Counted from the first letter of the stretch, positions 1 through 10,014 are shown. The stretch is 64,000 bases of DNA from Tetranychus cinnabarinus (GCA_022266195.1 WHVY01000001.1:7874001-7938000); one strand, 5' to 3'. Numbers and translations are program-made. The notes: a model not told the origin generated them from the sequence alone.

Positions 1-895
1 GCTCGTTTGAGACAGTGAGAGCGAATTGTGAGTACTCTATCAGGGGATGTGAGGTAGAGCAACACAAAGTGATGTGATTCAGTATAACATCTATCAATAA
101 ATTACTTATTCAGATCTTTGATGAGAACAATTCACTTTAATTCAATTTAAGCACAATTATTAAAGGCACACAGGTAAAGGCACAAATATTAGAGGCTCAA
201 AGATATGAGAGAAACGCTCATCAAACACTGAACAATTTTCTTAATTGTTGACAAAATACCAAATAACACATGAATTACAGGGTGATCAGAAATACCCGCC
301 GATGTTTGATCTCGAATAAATTTTGAACGGAACGAAGTATTCGAAAATGGATTGCATTTTTGGAATCAGCATCGAAAAGGAATTTTTTTGAGACCCTGTT
401 GAAAATTTCGAAAATTTTTGGGTTTTCTATGGAAAATTGCATTGAAAATTCGATTTTGATGTTATAGTCGATAGATCTATCATTTCGAATATTTTGACTT
501 AGAAATGTCATCTTGAACGTTAAAAAGAACAAAAAGTCTCAATTTTAACCAATTCATCGACTATAACATCAAAATCGAATTTTCAATGCAATTTTCCATA
601 GAAAACCCAAAAAGTTTCGAAATTTTCAACAGGGTCTCAAAAAAATTCCTTTTCGATGCTGATTCCAAAAATGCAATCCATTTTCGAATACTTCGTTCCG
701 TTCAAAATTTATTCGAGATCAAACATCGGCGGGTATTTCTGATCACCCTGTAAATTTACTTACTGTTGACCATTTATATCAAAATTAAAGGAAAAGGAAA
801 GAGCTAAAGGTAAAAGTGAGGGAAAGCTAAAGGGGTTGATACCTAATGACAAACTGTAAAATGAAGTGAGACAAATAGTGAGTAGATCCCTTACA
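1..895 (-). repeat. 3' LTR of minus-strand retroelement 1 (runs off left edge)
   Basis: Read on the minus strand, the stretch just after the exonuclease ORF shows a G-rich polypurine tract (complement of 899-908) followed after a few bases by TGTAAGGGATC, beginning at 895. That is the usual junction of PPT and LTR 5' end. The LTR then runs leftward and is interrupted by a foldback MITE at 275-753. The far LTR end (expected ...CA) is not visible and probably lies outside the window. The LTR call rests on position, TG start and PPT only, because no second copy was found here. A 26-base stretch at 1-26 recurs at 23312. Confidence 0.55.
275..753. mobile_element. Foldback MITE with 198-bp inverted arms, TA target
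   Basis: The left arm (275-472) and right arm (556-753) are near-perfect reverse complements around an 83-bp spacer. The outermost bases read CAGGGTGATCAG and its complement, flanked by TA on both sides, as expected for a non-autonomous Tc1/mariner-superfamily element. I see no coding capacity; open frames across it come from the inverted repeat. It sits inside the LTR of retroelement 1 and is therefore younger than that LTR. Confidence 0.85.
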
Positions 896-909
896 GATGC
901 CCCCACTTG
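896..909 (-). other. Polypurine tract of retroelement 1
   Basis: On the minus strand the sequence AAGTGGGGGCATC immediately precedes the LTR start TGTAAGG. A G-rich purine run next to a 3' LTR is the normal plus-strand primer site. It lies a few bases beyond the stop codon of the exonuclease ORF, so that ORF is the last gene of the element. Confidence 0.55.
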
Positions 910-925
910 ATTCGCAGTCAGACTT

Positions 926-3313
926 TCAATAAGTTCGAGGGCGAAAGAAGGCGAACGCTGTCTCGCTGAATTTGTAAGGAATTGGTCTGGGTTCAGGTAT
1001 GGAATAAACATAATTTTCTTCATCATAGCTTGAATTTGCAATCCTGATTTCTCTCTTCTCTTTTGACATGTACTTGTACATTGCTACACTTTTAATTAAA
1101 TTCAATGGCCAATCTCCAATATACTTCATTATATCGCTGAGCAATCCTGACATAAGATGATTCTTTGGATAAATGTATCCATAATAAGGTCCGTAAACTC
1201 TAATTGGTAACGTTTTAAGTAATTCGTTATGAGTTCTTTCGATGCGTTCATAATCAATGAGATAAAGATACATGGTATAAGCAGCATCGATAAGTGACGA
1301 GTGTTCTCGTTTTTGAGTAAGTTTACCGAAGAGAGTAAAAATACAATATTTTAAACCAAATTGAGGTGCATTTCTACGACAGTTATAATAACTTGAAACA
1401 CAAATGATGCGTGGCAATAGGTAAGAATGATCTTCTTTAGTTATTAGCAAATTTTTGAAGTCTTGTGCTTGCCCGGAAACTATTATACGTTTATACTTTC
1501 GAAGTATTGTGATTACTTGTTGTCGGACAACGAGAAAATGAGGTGCATTTTTGAGATGATTCCAAGTTAAACCATGATGTTCAGTTAAATAATCATGTAT
1601 TGCAGTTTTTGCATGTCTAACAAATTCATTTAATACAATTTCACCAGATGAATCGACGATTGAGATCCAACATGGGACTTGTATTATTTCAGTTTTATCA
1701 TCTGAAGTTTTGACTCGAAGTTGAAGGTTTTCGATGTCAATAGCACAAGCATTTAAATTATCTTCATGTAGTTTAATGTTGTTTTTTGCTATTAGCCAGG
1801 CAAAATGTTGAGGTGGTTTAATTTTTTCGTTCAATTGAATTGAACAAAATTCTGCTTTAACAGTTTCATGGAATCTTTCTCTTCGTTTAGCAGTTTTAAG
1901 ATTTCTTTCGACTGAATTTCTCCTTTGATATTCATGCCATCTTCTCTTCATTAAATTAGCATAATCACTTGATTGTTTTAAAGTTGGACCAGGTTTGGAA
2001 TCAGGACGATAAGAAGTTGATGGAATTGAGAACAATTGCTCATCAATTTCTGGTGGAATAGCAGGTTTGAAGTCTGGAGTGACAATAACTGATTTTACTC
2101 TCTTGAATGCTGGTTCAGATTCAGTTGTTGTTTTAAATGATTTTTCAGATTCATATTGAGATTCTTTTTGTTGCTTGAATATTGTTGAAGAGAGATTAGG
2201 TTTTGGATATCCCTTTACTAATTGTCTGAAAGCTAATGAATCCTTAGACCTTGATCTAATTTCTTGATTTAAATTGAATTCAATTTCTCTTTGGTTTTGT
2301 CTTTCAGCTTGTCTTGCTTCCCTTTCTTTGGTGTATCTTTCTTTTTCTTCCTCACTTGTGAACCAATTTCCCCATTCAAATTGATTATCTTTTTCAATAA
2401 CGTTATTTTTTGGTTGTGAGTCAAATGTTGGTTCACTTGTTACTGTAAATTTACTTTGGTCATATTTAATTGAGTTGAATTTTTGATTCGAAGTTGATTG
2501 GATTGGTTCAGTGGTTGGTGGTTGAGAGCTTTTAACTGATTCTATCTCAGTTGCCAAATTAACAATTTTTTCTTTTAAGTTTAACAGATGAGCAGTTTGT
2601 CTTTGAAATGAGCCATGGAATGATAAACCATAAACATCTTGAGCGATGATGTTTCTGTTTTCCTCTGATTTTTCCGTGTTTCCAATAGTTGATAAATAAT
2701 TTAACATTGTATTGTCTTGGACAAGTTGAGGATCGACAATATTGATGAATGTATCGGCTATAAATGCAGGATCAAATTTGAATTTACTTGAATTGAATTT
2801 ACATTCATTGATGTGTTTTATCATTAATTTGTAGAAATTTCTCTCTGAACAATTTTCATAAATACAGTTAACGGTGAGAAGTTCTTGTTCATATTCTTGT
2901 TCTTGAATTAATCTCTCGATGAATGTGATCTTTAAGCAAGTAGATGAGATGCAAAATATTTTGTTAATGTTATTTAAAGTTGTTCCAACTGTTCTTTCAT
3001 TGTTTTTCATTTTATCAACTAATACCATAAGGTAAAAACATCTTTCACAATATAAATCGAAACAGGATTCGCATCGAAATGGAGAGATTGCTAAGTCATC
3101 ACAAAGTGCACACATTTTTGAAATAATATCAAATCCAATATTATTTGAAATAGTAAACCCAGGTAATGGTTTTGAAATCGCAATTGCTGTCATGATGCTT
3201 TCTTGAGGAATATCTTTGATTTTGTTTCTAATTTTTTGAATTAGGAAACGATGGAAATTTTCTTTGGTATCAATTTTTGAAAGTGAAAAGGATAAATTTA
3301 ATTGATTTGCCAT
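926..3313 (-). CDS. Retroelement accessory protein: zinc finger plus C-terminal DEDDh exonuclease (element 1)
   Basis: The open frame runs 926-3451. I place the start at the Met codon at 3313 (codon 47 of the frame), because the upstream codons lie partly in the terminal repeat of an inserted DNA transposon. Residue numbers below count from 3451. A Cys-rich finger (CxxC, then CxxC-x4-CxxC) lies near residues 110-136, followed by a long polar, charged and partly coiled linker with an R/E/Q-rich stretch. The C-terminal third carries exonuclease motifs: D572-x-E574, D664 in a GQAQDF context, and H717-SSLI-D722, matching the HxxxxD motif III of ISG20/REXO4-type enzymes. The predicted activity is 3'-5' nuclease. 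It sits next to the PPT and LTR of element 1, the same position as the 403-aa protein of element 2, whose layout (N-terminal helical part, finger, exonuclease) it shares. No frameshifts are seen. A host-derived gene is an alternative. Confidence 0.7.
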   Translation of the reverse strand: MANQLNLSFSLSKIDTKENFHRFLIQKIRNKIKDIPQESIMTAIAISKPLPGFTISNNIGFDIISKMCALCDDLAISPFRCESCFDLYCERCFYLMVLVDKMKNNERTVGTTLNNINKIFCISSTCLKITFIERLIQEQEYEQELLTVNCIYENCSERNFYKLMIKHINECKFNSSKFKFDPAFIADTFINIVDPQLVQDNTMLNYLSTIGNTEKSEENRNIIAQDVYGLSFHGSFQRQTAHLLNLKEKIVNLATEIESVKSSQPPTTEPIQSTSNQKFNSIKYDQSKFTVTSEPTFDSQPKNNVIEKDNQFEWGNWFTSEEEKERYTKEREARQAERQNQREIEFNLNQEIRSRSKDSLAFRQLVKGYPKPNLSSTIFKQQKESQYESEKSFKTTTESEPAFKRVKSVIVTPDFKPAIPPEIDEQLFSIPSTSYRPDSKPGPTLKQSSDYANLMKRRWHEYQRRNSVERNLKTAKRRERFHETVKAEFCSIQLNEKIKPPQHFAWLIAKNNIKLHEDNLNACAIDIENLQLRVKTSDDKTEIIQVPCWISIVDSSGEIVLNEFVRHAKTAIHDYLTEHHGLTWNHLKNAPHFLVVRQQVITILRKYKRIIVSGQAQDFKNLLITKEDHSYLLPRIICVSSYYNCRRNAPQFGLKYCIFTLFGKLTQKREHSSLIDAAYTMYLYLIDYERIERTHNELLKTLPIRVYGPYYGYIYPKNHLMSGLLSDIMKYIGDWPLNLIKSVAMYKYMSKEKREIRIANSSYDEENYVYSIPEPRPIPYKFSETAFAFFRPRTY

Positions 3314-3380
3314 CGTAGATGTGATGAATATTGATTGTTGAGCGTGGATTTGAATTGAATTAAATTGACCTTTTAGGTGA

Positions 3381-5403
3381 AGACTAACAAGGGAAGTACC
3401 CGAGGTCATCCGAATCCAATCAAATGAAACATGGTTTTTTGTAAAGGGCAACTTTAGTCTTTAATTACCTGAAGTTCTTACAGGTAGCAAATTGATGGTT
3501 CGGGAGAAAATGGGGGGGGGGAAGTTTAATTTTCACTATGGTAATGGGGATCAATAACAAAGTGTTTGAAGCAATAAGGTTGCTCACAATGAGCACAAAC
3601 AATAAAACATTGACTATCGCAATTGTCAATGACACATGGATCATCGAAATTAGCAAAGTTTATTTCAAGAACACTTCGAAAGCTGTCAATTTGTTCTTCA
3701 ACATCGTACCCTGGGCGCTGCCAAGCATAGATAAGCATTGGTTTATATGATTCAGCAGACAACTGGTTGTGGGCAAGTGCATTCATTTTGATAATAAATT
3801 CTCTATCTCGGAGCTTTTCTTCAGCTTGCTCATTATTTAGAGAACATCGAGTGTAGTCAGTAAATCTTCTTAAAAGAATTTTGAACTGACGGAAAAAATA
3901 AACGTCCAGAGGCTGAATCCATTTAGTAGTCTTTGGAGGAATCGTCATAATTTTAAGGTACTTTTCTCCGATATTCTCTGTAAAAATAGTTGCGTCTGAT
4001 TGACCAGTGAATGAGTCCTGTAGCAATAAGCTTTGGTCTCCTAAATCTTCAATAAGAATATGCTTTGCAAAATTTATTAGATTTTTCCTCTCCATTTTTC
4101 CACTACGACTTGCATCTGCATATACTGTTGGAAATCGTGTCATCGCAGCTTCTACTTTACTCTGAACTTGCGGTCCGAATTTGCCTTGAGTCTCTTGAAA
4201 ACAGATGTACAGCTTTTTACCAAGTTGTCCAGATTTACTCAAGCAGATCTGCACAGTGTAAGAGTGAGTGGTGGATGTTTGACTTTGTACTCTGGCGAGG
4301 GTTTCTTTCTCTCCTCTGACTGATAAAGTACGGTTTTCAGTCAGCTCATACTCAACTTTAGTTTGATCCGTATTGAAAACAACATTATCTGGTATATTGT
4401 TAAGTTGAGTATAACTGTTTACTTGAGAAACGAAGGCATTAGCACGTTCTAGTAGCTCAGCTTCACTGGTAATCTCCTTTCTGGTAATAAACTTTGTTAT
4501 CTTACGGCTAAAGATATTGTTCCTTTGCTTGAATCGAGCGAGAAAATGTGCTGATGCCTTGAAAGTCGGAATACCAACATCCCTTGCCTTTGCCCTTGCC
4601 CATTCTTGAATGGTCCAATAATGAATGACATTACCATTACGCCGGTGTTCAGCAAATTTGCATTGACAATGAGCGCGAATACTTTCAAGTTTTGCCATCT
4701 TTGATCCTCCTTTCTGATGCGAATTGATGATACTTTGAACGAATCCCTTAGTTTTCCTGAATTTCTTCGCTGTCTGCTCTTGTGAATGGTCTTTTGCATA
4801 TTCAACTATTTTCTCAACAGTTGATGTACTAATTCGTAAATCAGCCGCCAACTTATTAGGTGAATCATCGATAGGATCGTCACTTGAAATTTCCTCACTT
4901 ACTGTCTCTTGTGACGAAGAAGACACTTCCATTGGCTCTTCATGCCTTGATGAACAGGCAACTGGTTCCATAAGGGTACATTCATCATCACTATCTGCAT
5001 CATCACCATAATCTAAACAATATTCTTCTTCAATTATAAGTCTTTTTTCAGATTTAGCAATCAATTGCGAATATAGCGCCTCAGCGAAAATAGATTCTTC
5101 AACGGTCAGGTCCGATGGGGTAACTTCAGGGTAATCATTTTCAAACTTTTCTTTGCACAAAATTAAAACATTTAATGGGTTGAAATTCATTTTGATTGAA
5201 TGCGATGAAATATGTGAAAAAACAAAACAAAACTAGATTTAAACAATGGCTTAAAAAGCGTAAAGAATGGCTTTTTTCTCGAGTTCCGAAAATTTGCTAC
5301 CTAAACCCGACCGCCCTCGAGTGTTTCTCGACATCCCTAACTAAATGAAATACCTTTCATTCAAATCGCTTCGGATGACCTCGGGTACTTCCCTTGTAAG
5401 TCT
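3381..5403 (-). mobile_element. Pogo/Tigger-like DNA transposon, apparently complete
   Basis: Terminal inverted repeats of 34 bp with one mismatch lie at 3381-3414 and 5370-5403 (core ACAAGGGAAGTACCCGAGG). They enclose a single intact transposase ORF on the minus strand. The exact outer ends are uncertain: the strongest identity starts at CAAGGG (3388 and 5396), and a TA target duplication is only partly preserved. The element sits about 70 bp upstream of the exonuclease ORF start of retroelement 1, so it inserted into that element after it arrived. Confidence 0.85.
3526..5190 (-). CDS. Pogo/Tigger-like DDE transposase, intact, with C-terminal Cys finger
   Basis: This 554-aa protein is the presumed transposase of the surrounding element. 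Residues about 1-120 are acidic and Ser-rich. A helix-turn-helix region follows (about 115-260), including a CENP-B/Tc5-type segment (WARAKARDVGIPTFKAS). The DDE core has D275 (in NTDQT), D392 (LLQDSFTGQ) and D429 (IQPLDVYFF), giving DD36D spacing. The last 40 residues hold a Cys/His cluster (about 517-546) that could bind zinc and is not standard for pogo proteins. The frame has no stops and the terminal repeats are well preserved, so activity is possible. A decayed paralogue lies at about 8420-9250. Family assignment is from motifs only. Confidence 0.85.
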   Translation of the reverse strand: MNFNPLNVLILCKEKFENDYPEVTPSDLTVEESIFAEALYSQLIAKSEKRLIIEEEYCLDYGDDADSDDECTLMEPVACSSRHEEPMEVSSSSQETVSEEISSDDPIDDSPNKLAADLRISTSTVEKIVEYAKDHSQEQTAKKFRKTKGFVQSIINSHQKGGSKMAKLESIRAHCQCKFAEHRRNGNVIHYWTIQEWARAKARDVGIPTFKASAHFLARFKQRNNIFSRKITKFITRKEITSEAELLERANAFVSQVNSYTQLNNIPDNVVFNTDQTKVEYELTENRTLSVRGEKETLARVQSQTSTTHSYTVQICLSKSGQLGKKLYICFQETQGKFGPQVQSKVEAAMTRFPTVYADASRSGKMERKNLINFAKHILIEDLGDQSLLLQDSFTGQSDATIFTENIGEKYLKIMTIPPKTTKWIQPLDVYFFRQFKILLRRFTDYTRCSLNNEQAEEKLRDREFIIKMNALAHNQLSAESYKPMLIYAWQRPGYDVEEQIDSFRSVLEINFANFDDPCVIDNCDSQCFIVCAHCEQPYCFKHFVIDPHYHSEN

Positions 5404-5489
5404 ATAATAAAAATTTGTAGAATCTGGGGACAGAAAAACCCGAACACACGGCGGTCAGCCCATTGCACCCCGTGAAAGTGACCGTATGC

Positions 5490-5957
5490 TGCGCAATTTC
5501 AGGTGACGGTATAATTGGACCTTTTTCCCGATGGAAACATCAACTCTGAAAATATAATTTTATTCTTTAAGAGTTTTTATTAAAAAAGATTAAAATAGAA
5601 AAAAAAGAAAACCCCGATTATTGATTCATGCAAGATGGAGCACATCCTCATCGTACCCAGGGCACATCGGATTTGCTCAGAGAGCCATTTGCAGATCGTG
5701 TTTTAGCAATCCGGTACCCAGATACCGCGGTCAAGTGGCCACCATACTCACCCGATCTCAATATTGGCGATTTTTTCCAATGGGGCTACCTCAAGGACAG
5801 AGTTTACAGAAACTCTCCAAATTCGGTAGCTGACCTAAAAAACAGCATAAAACAGAGAGGAAAGAGGAAATAGAGGAAATTCCAACGAATTTTGTAACCC
5901 GTTTGCGTCATGCGTTCGCCAGTGAGGGTAAGCAATTACAACATAAAGTAAAATAAC
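5490..5957 (+). pseudogene. Tc1/mariner-superfamily transposase remnant
   Basis: The C-terminal part of a DDE transposase is readable in shifting frames. It starts with a GIIGPFF-like block near 5508, then QDGAHPH, then WPPYSPDLNIGDFFQWGYLK around 5740-5800, and ends in FVTRLRHAFASEGKQLQH near 5890-5945. A stop at 5871 and a frame change break it. The N-terminal half is missing or unrecognisable. Inactive remnant. Confidence 0.75.
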
Positions 5958-6393
5958 AACCGACTTATATTATATAAAGCAATATGCAATATCTTCATTT
6001 GTTCGAAAGTGTTATACATAACAATGGTTTAACAATGTGTCGTACAATTTATAATTACCTTCATTGTTGCTCTGGTATTTAAATTGATTTAGTATCTCTT
6101 GATTTTCTTATTCATTACAATTATTATGTTTAATAGTTAGTTATTATCTCAATCTTTGATCAATAAATTTAAATTAGATTCAAAATTTTAACAGAAAGTT
6201 ATTCGCCAAAATATGCTGGGAGTGACTCATGCCACACCGGTATGTTGGAGGACAAACAAGAGTATAAAAGGGTTAAACTGTAATGTTACGGAACAAAAAG
6301 GAATTTTTTTATCTTTTTTATACTTTTCATTCTCATTTTCATCATTCTCTTTCCTGTGTAACCTTCCTATATTGAAAGTAATTCAAAAATTTA
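5958..6393. other. Spacer between two transposase remnants
   Basis: AT-rich sequence with no coding signal that I can support. It separates the two mariner-family remnants. Confidence 0.5.
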
Positions 6394-7410
6394 TTAGGGT
6401 TGTTCTTAAGTGCCAGCCGTTTTTACATAGATGGAGCCACTTTCAACCTTTCCGTTTCCGATGCCGTATGCCCTTCGTTTCCTGTTGTACTCAATTCGCA
6501 CTATCGAAATAGTTAGGTTACTTATTTTTCAAAGTGTAAGAGTGATTGAGAATTAATCATTGTCGAATTTATTCAGACGAAACAACATTTGCGGGAAGTT
6601 ATCTTGCAACACTTTCTTCAAGGAAAAACACGTGCTGAACCCATCGAATTTTCTCAGAAAACTATGCTCTACATTGTCCATCTGAAACCACAGTTAGAGA
6701 TTGGTTTAGAAGGTTTAAAAATGGCGATTATGGTGTTGCCGGCAAATAGCGCTCTGGAGCGACGCAGAAGTTCGAGGAAAGTGAATTTTGGACCAAGGTC
6801 CATGTCAAACGACGGATGAGCTTGTAGTGCAACTTGGTGTTAACAGATCGACAGTGACTAGACGGTTACAAGCATTGCGTATGATACAAAAGGAAGGACA
6901 TTGGGTACCACGTAAATTAAGAGATCGTGATATCGAGCGTCGACTGGTTATGTCCGAAATGCTGCTAACTAGCCATCAAAGAAAGATTTTTTGCATCGTA
7001 TGGTGATGATGATGCAAAGTGGATCTTTTTCGATAATCCCAAGCGGTCTAAAGCATATGTTAAGCATGGTACATCGGCACTATTGGTGTCAAAAAGGAAT
7101 ATGGCGCTAAAGGATGCTATGCATATGGTGAGATTCTAAGGGAGTGATCTATTATGAGCTTTTGAAACCATCACAAATAGTAACAGCGGAGCTATATAAG
7201 GAGCAACTGACACGTTTGCACGAAGAGCTTGAAGAAAAACGGCCTAAATGGTCACATCGACACGAGATAGTTATCCTACAGCACGATAATGCCCGGCCGC
7301 ATGTTGCTAGGATCGTAAAAGGTCACATTGAAGAACTTAAATGGGAAATTTTACCCAACCCGCCCTACTCTCCAGACATTGCCCCATCAGATTACCATCT
7401 TTGCAGGTCT
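6394..7410 (+). pseudogene. Mariner-like transposase pseudogene with left terminal repeat
   Basis: The sequence TTAGGGTTGTTCTTAAGTG near 6394 looks like a mariner terminal repeat. A transposase then follows in several frames: an N-terminal HTH (LREVILQHFLQGKTRAE at about 6590), SETTVRDWFRRFKNGDYG (about 6680-6735), a second HTH (DELVVQLGVNRSTVTRRLQ, about 6815), LLTSHQRK near 6960, and a catalytic block LQHDNARPHVARIVKG with PPYSPDIAPSDYHL at 7275-7405. Frameshifts and stops separate these pieces, and the C-terminus and right terminal repeat are lost after about 7405. Inactive. Confidence 0.85.
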
Positions 7411-7944
7411 TTTCATCTTTGCGTTATACTCCATTCTCTAGTTTTGATAGTAAATGTTAAATTTAATGAATATTTTAATACTTAAATACACACCTAAAGC
7501 TCATTAACATTATTCAAAATTAATCAGATTCGTTGCATCTCATCATCATCAATTTAACATTATACATATAATTCAATTATTTATAAAGCAAACTATTTTT
7601 GGAATGGTATTGTTTTTCTTGAACTCTCTTAAAACTTCATGACCTTAAGTTAGTTGTCGATGAAAGATCAATAAAAAAGTGCTATCCTGTGTATGTTTAT
7701 TACTACTTAACCCTTCATCCTAATTATCAATACGTAGCTAAGCGTAGCAAAGATTAGGACTCAGCTTACAAAGAAAGTCCGCCACTTACCCAGAGCGGAT
7801 TTGAATGAGCCAGGTGTCAATCGATAAGGGTGGGTGGGTGGTGGAAAAGTGTCAAGGGTTTCATCTGCTAACGCATGGTTCCTTAGATATCTGGGTTTCA
7901 AATTTGGGTGTTTTTATTGCCATGAGGTTATGTAAGAAAGGAAA
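7411..7944. other. Unassigned spacer
   Basis: No ORF, RNA gene or clear repeat is recognisable here. The stretch lies between the mariner remnant and the tRNA-like repeat. Confidence 0.4.
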
Positions 7945-8137
7945 TGTGAGCCAGTAGTGGCGCAGTATTTAAAGCATTGGCTGTAATAGCAAGATGTTAT
8001 GGGTTCAAGGCTTGGTTGAGGCATTTTTTGACTTTTTTAAACTTTGAAATAATCATTATTTAATGGTTTTCATTGTTTTTTATGTATTTTTCGGGCCGGA
8101 TAAGTAATTTCTGAGCATTTTTAATGTAAATGGAAAG
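7945..8137 (+). repeat. tRNA-like (SINE-type) repeat, left copy
   Basis: The stretch 7955-8015 contains an A-box-like TGGCGCAGT and a B-box-like GGTTCAAGGC at about 8002-8011, as in tRNA-derived SINE heads. From about 7970 to 8137 it is clearly similar to the reverse complement of about 21255-21420. The two copies flank a decayed pogo-like transposase in inverted orientation, so they are either two SINE insertions or long terminal inverted repeats carrying a tRNA-like sequence. Confidence 0.5.
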
Positions 8138-8419
8138 AAGTTAATATGTTAGAGTGTTTATGTCTAAGTTTGAGTGTGAGATAAGTGTGACATCCAAACA
8201 CAAAACCGGTTGTTGGTGATTTTCTTTGTCTGTTTTTGTCCTTTCTCTCTATTTCTTTGGCAGTTTTTTTAATTTTGTTTTGTTTTATTTCACTTTTATA
8301 TTGTTTTAGGATTGTAATATATCTAATGTAGTATATCTTATAATATTATTGAGCTTTTGAAAAATAAATGTGCCATCAAAGCTGAGAAAATTGTAGAAAA
8401 TGATTGTTTCGTAGCCTCA

Positions 8420-9250
8420 AGAAGTTATATTTAAATTTGAAAAAAGAATTCCGAATCACAAAATCTGTCACCAATAAAACACGCATAAAGAAAACGCGAT
8501 CAGGCAATCAGATTTATTGATTTTGCTGCAGAACTGTTAAATGTAACAAAAGAAACATTTGCATTCGATAATGTTTGGAACACAGACCAATCTGGGTTGA
8601 AGTATGAATACTTTTCAAATAGAACATTGAGTGATAAAGGAGAAAAAGAAACTTATGCTTTGGTTGATGAGGTTAATTCACTCACTCACTCTTACACCAT
8701 TCAAATACTCATTTTAAATGCAAAAAGCTTGCTCCTGAAATTTTATCTGCTTTCAAGAGCCGTCAGGTAAATTTGGACCTTTAGTTTCACGTAAAGTCAA
8801 TGAAGAAAAACCAATTAACGTTGAAGTTACTTGCACCACGAGTGGTAAAATGACCGAATCTACTTTGGGCTATTGGATTAAGCAATGTTTAGATCCTATT
8901 GTAGGATCAGCAACGATTTTAATCCAAGACTCTTGGACTGGTCAAAAAGATGTTGAATTATTCCGTGGAAATTTACGAAACTATCACATGCTTACAAATA
9001 AAACTATACCATCAAAATCTACAAAATACTGCCAACCTTCGGATGTCTATTTCTTTAGACAGTATTAACTATTTGTTCGACGTTTTCAAGACGCTGTAAG
9101 AGCATGCTTACATGTACAGGCTATGGTGAAATTGAATGATCGTGTCTTCATCATGAACATGCAAGCTTTTATGCATAATCAACTATCAGCTCCTATTTAT
9201 AAACCAATGCTTCTTTACGCATGGAAAGCATCCGGCTTTACTATAAGCTT
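8420..9250 (+). pseudogene. Decayed pogo-like transposase
   Basis: Segments in different frames match the intact transposase at 3526-5190: NVWNTDQSGLKYEYFSNRTL (about 8570-8625), SLTHSYTIQI (about 8680), ILIQDSWTGQKD (about 8915-8950), TKYCQPSDVYFFRQY followed by a stop (9023-9068), then FMHNQLSAPIYKPMLLYAW (about 9169-9225). All three catalytic Asp contexts are recognisable, but stops and frameshifts inactivate it. The young retroelement inserted just downstream at 9277. Confidence 0.85.
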
Positions 9251-9272
9251 CAAATCATGCTTACAAAATAAA

Positions 9273-9276
9273 CTAT
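9273..9276. repeat. Target-site duplication CTAT (left)
   Basis: CTAT precedes the 5' LTR and recurs at 21202-21205 after the 3' LTR. A 4-bp duplication is typical of Ty3/gypsy integrases. Confidence 0.9.
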
Positions 9277-10009
9277 TGTGAAGAAAACTGGTTTTAACCA
9301 GTTTGGTTTTGGTGCTACCTTTCCCTACCTCCAGTAGGTAGGGAAAGGCCACAATTGGTTACCTTTTGTTGGGTCGGCCATTTTGTGAGGGAGAAGAATT
9401 TCTCCCTCACGGTGCATAAAATGGCCGACATTTCTTTGTTCTCGTGGCGATATCAGCCACCCGCGGAAGCCCTGTTTGGTTTGAGTTAGAAAGCGATTTT
9501 CATGGTGATTGTTCTATGCTACATTCTGTTATTTACACTATTTACAACTATACATTAATGACAAAAATAAACTATGGACAACTCTAACGTTAAATATTCG
9601 TGTTCAACTGTACTATGTTTATAAGTGATTTACATCCAGCTTTAAGAGTTAACTTTTACGTATACTAATAAGTGATTTATCCGTAAGAATCTCAACTTGA
9701 GGAAATAGTGAATCTCATCGAATCCAACGTGAATCTCCAGGCCTAACTAATGAGTGTCTAAAGTTGTAAATCTCAAGAGTTTTCCTAAAAATACTCTCTG
9801 TTCAGTGCATAATTTTGACTATTCCTTCTGGAATCAACTCAACCTTTCACCCAAGGAGCTATCACCTATTTTCGACTTGGTTATACACTCGATTTATCAC
9901 TCCTTGTTCGAGCCGATGAATTTTACTTCTCTATTTTGAAATTTAATAAAATTGCTTTAATAAAAAAAAATTGTTACCAAATTAACCATTCATTTTCAGC
10001 TACCCAACA
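9277..10009 (+). repeat. 5' LTR (733 bp)
   Basis: It starts TGTGAAG and ends CCAACA, and its reading is identical to 20469-21201 at a constant offset of 11,192. Three strong hairpins occupy its first 155 bp. AATAAA signals at 9945-9950 and 9959-9964 sit close to the 3' end, implying a short U5. No TATA box is obvious. A 61-codon frame inside it is not supported as a gene. Confidence 0.95.
9285..9429 (+). other. Three consecutive strong hairpins at the LTR start
   Basis: Hairpin 1 (9285-9304) has 9-bp arms. Hairpin 2 (9318-9348) has 13-bp perfect arms around CCAGT. Hairpin 3 (9373-9429) has a 12-bp outer stem (9373-9384 with 9418-9429), a 7-base bulge, and an 11-bp inner stem (9385-9395 with 9400-9410) with loop GAAT. 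The same set recurs in the 3' LTR at 20477-20621. It could act in transcription, polyadenylation or RNA dimerisation; no function is shown by sequence alone. Confidence 0.8.
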
Positions 10010-10014
10010 AATAT

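Noticed and set aside
275..532. 85-codon minus-strand frame
   Set aside because: It lies within the foldback MITE, and the peptide is a by-product of the inverted repeat.
3313..3451. N-terminal 46 codons upstream of the element 1 exonuclease Met at 3313
   Set aside because: These codons run into the terminal repeat of the inserted pogo-like element, so the frame is probably open there by chance.
9754..9939. 61-codon frame present in both LTRs
   Set aside because: It is identical in the two LTRs because the LTRs are identical, has no motif, and overlaps the polyadenylation region.
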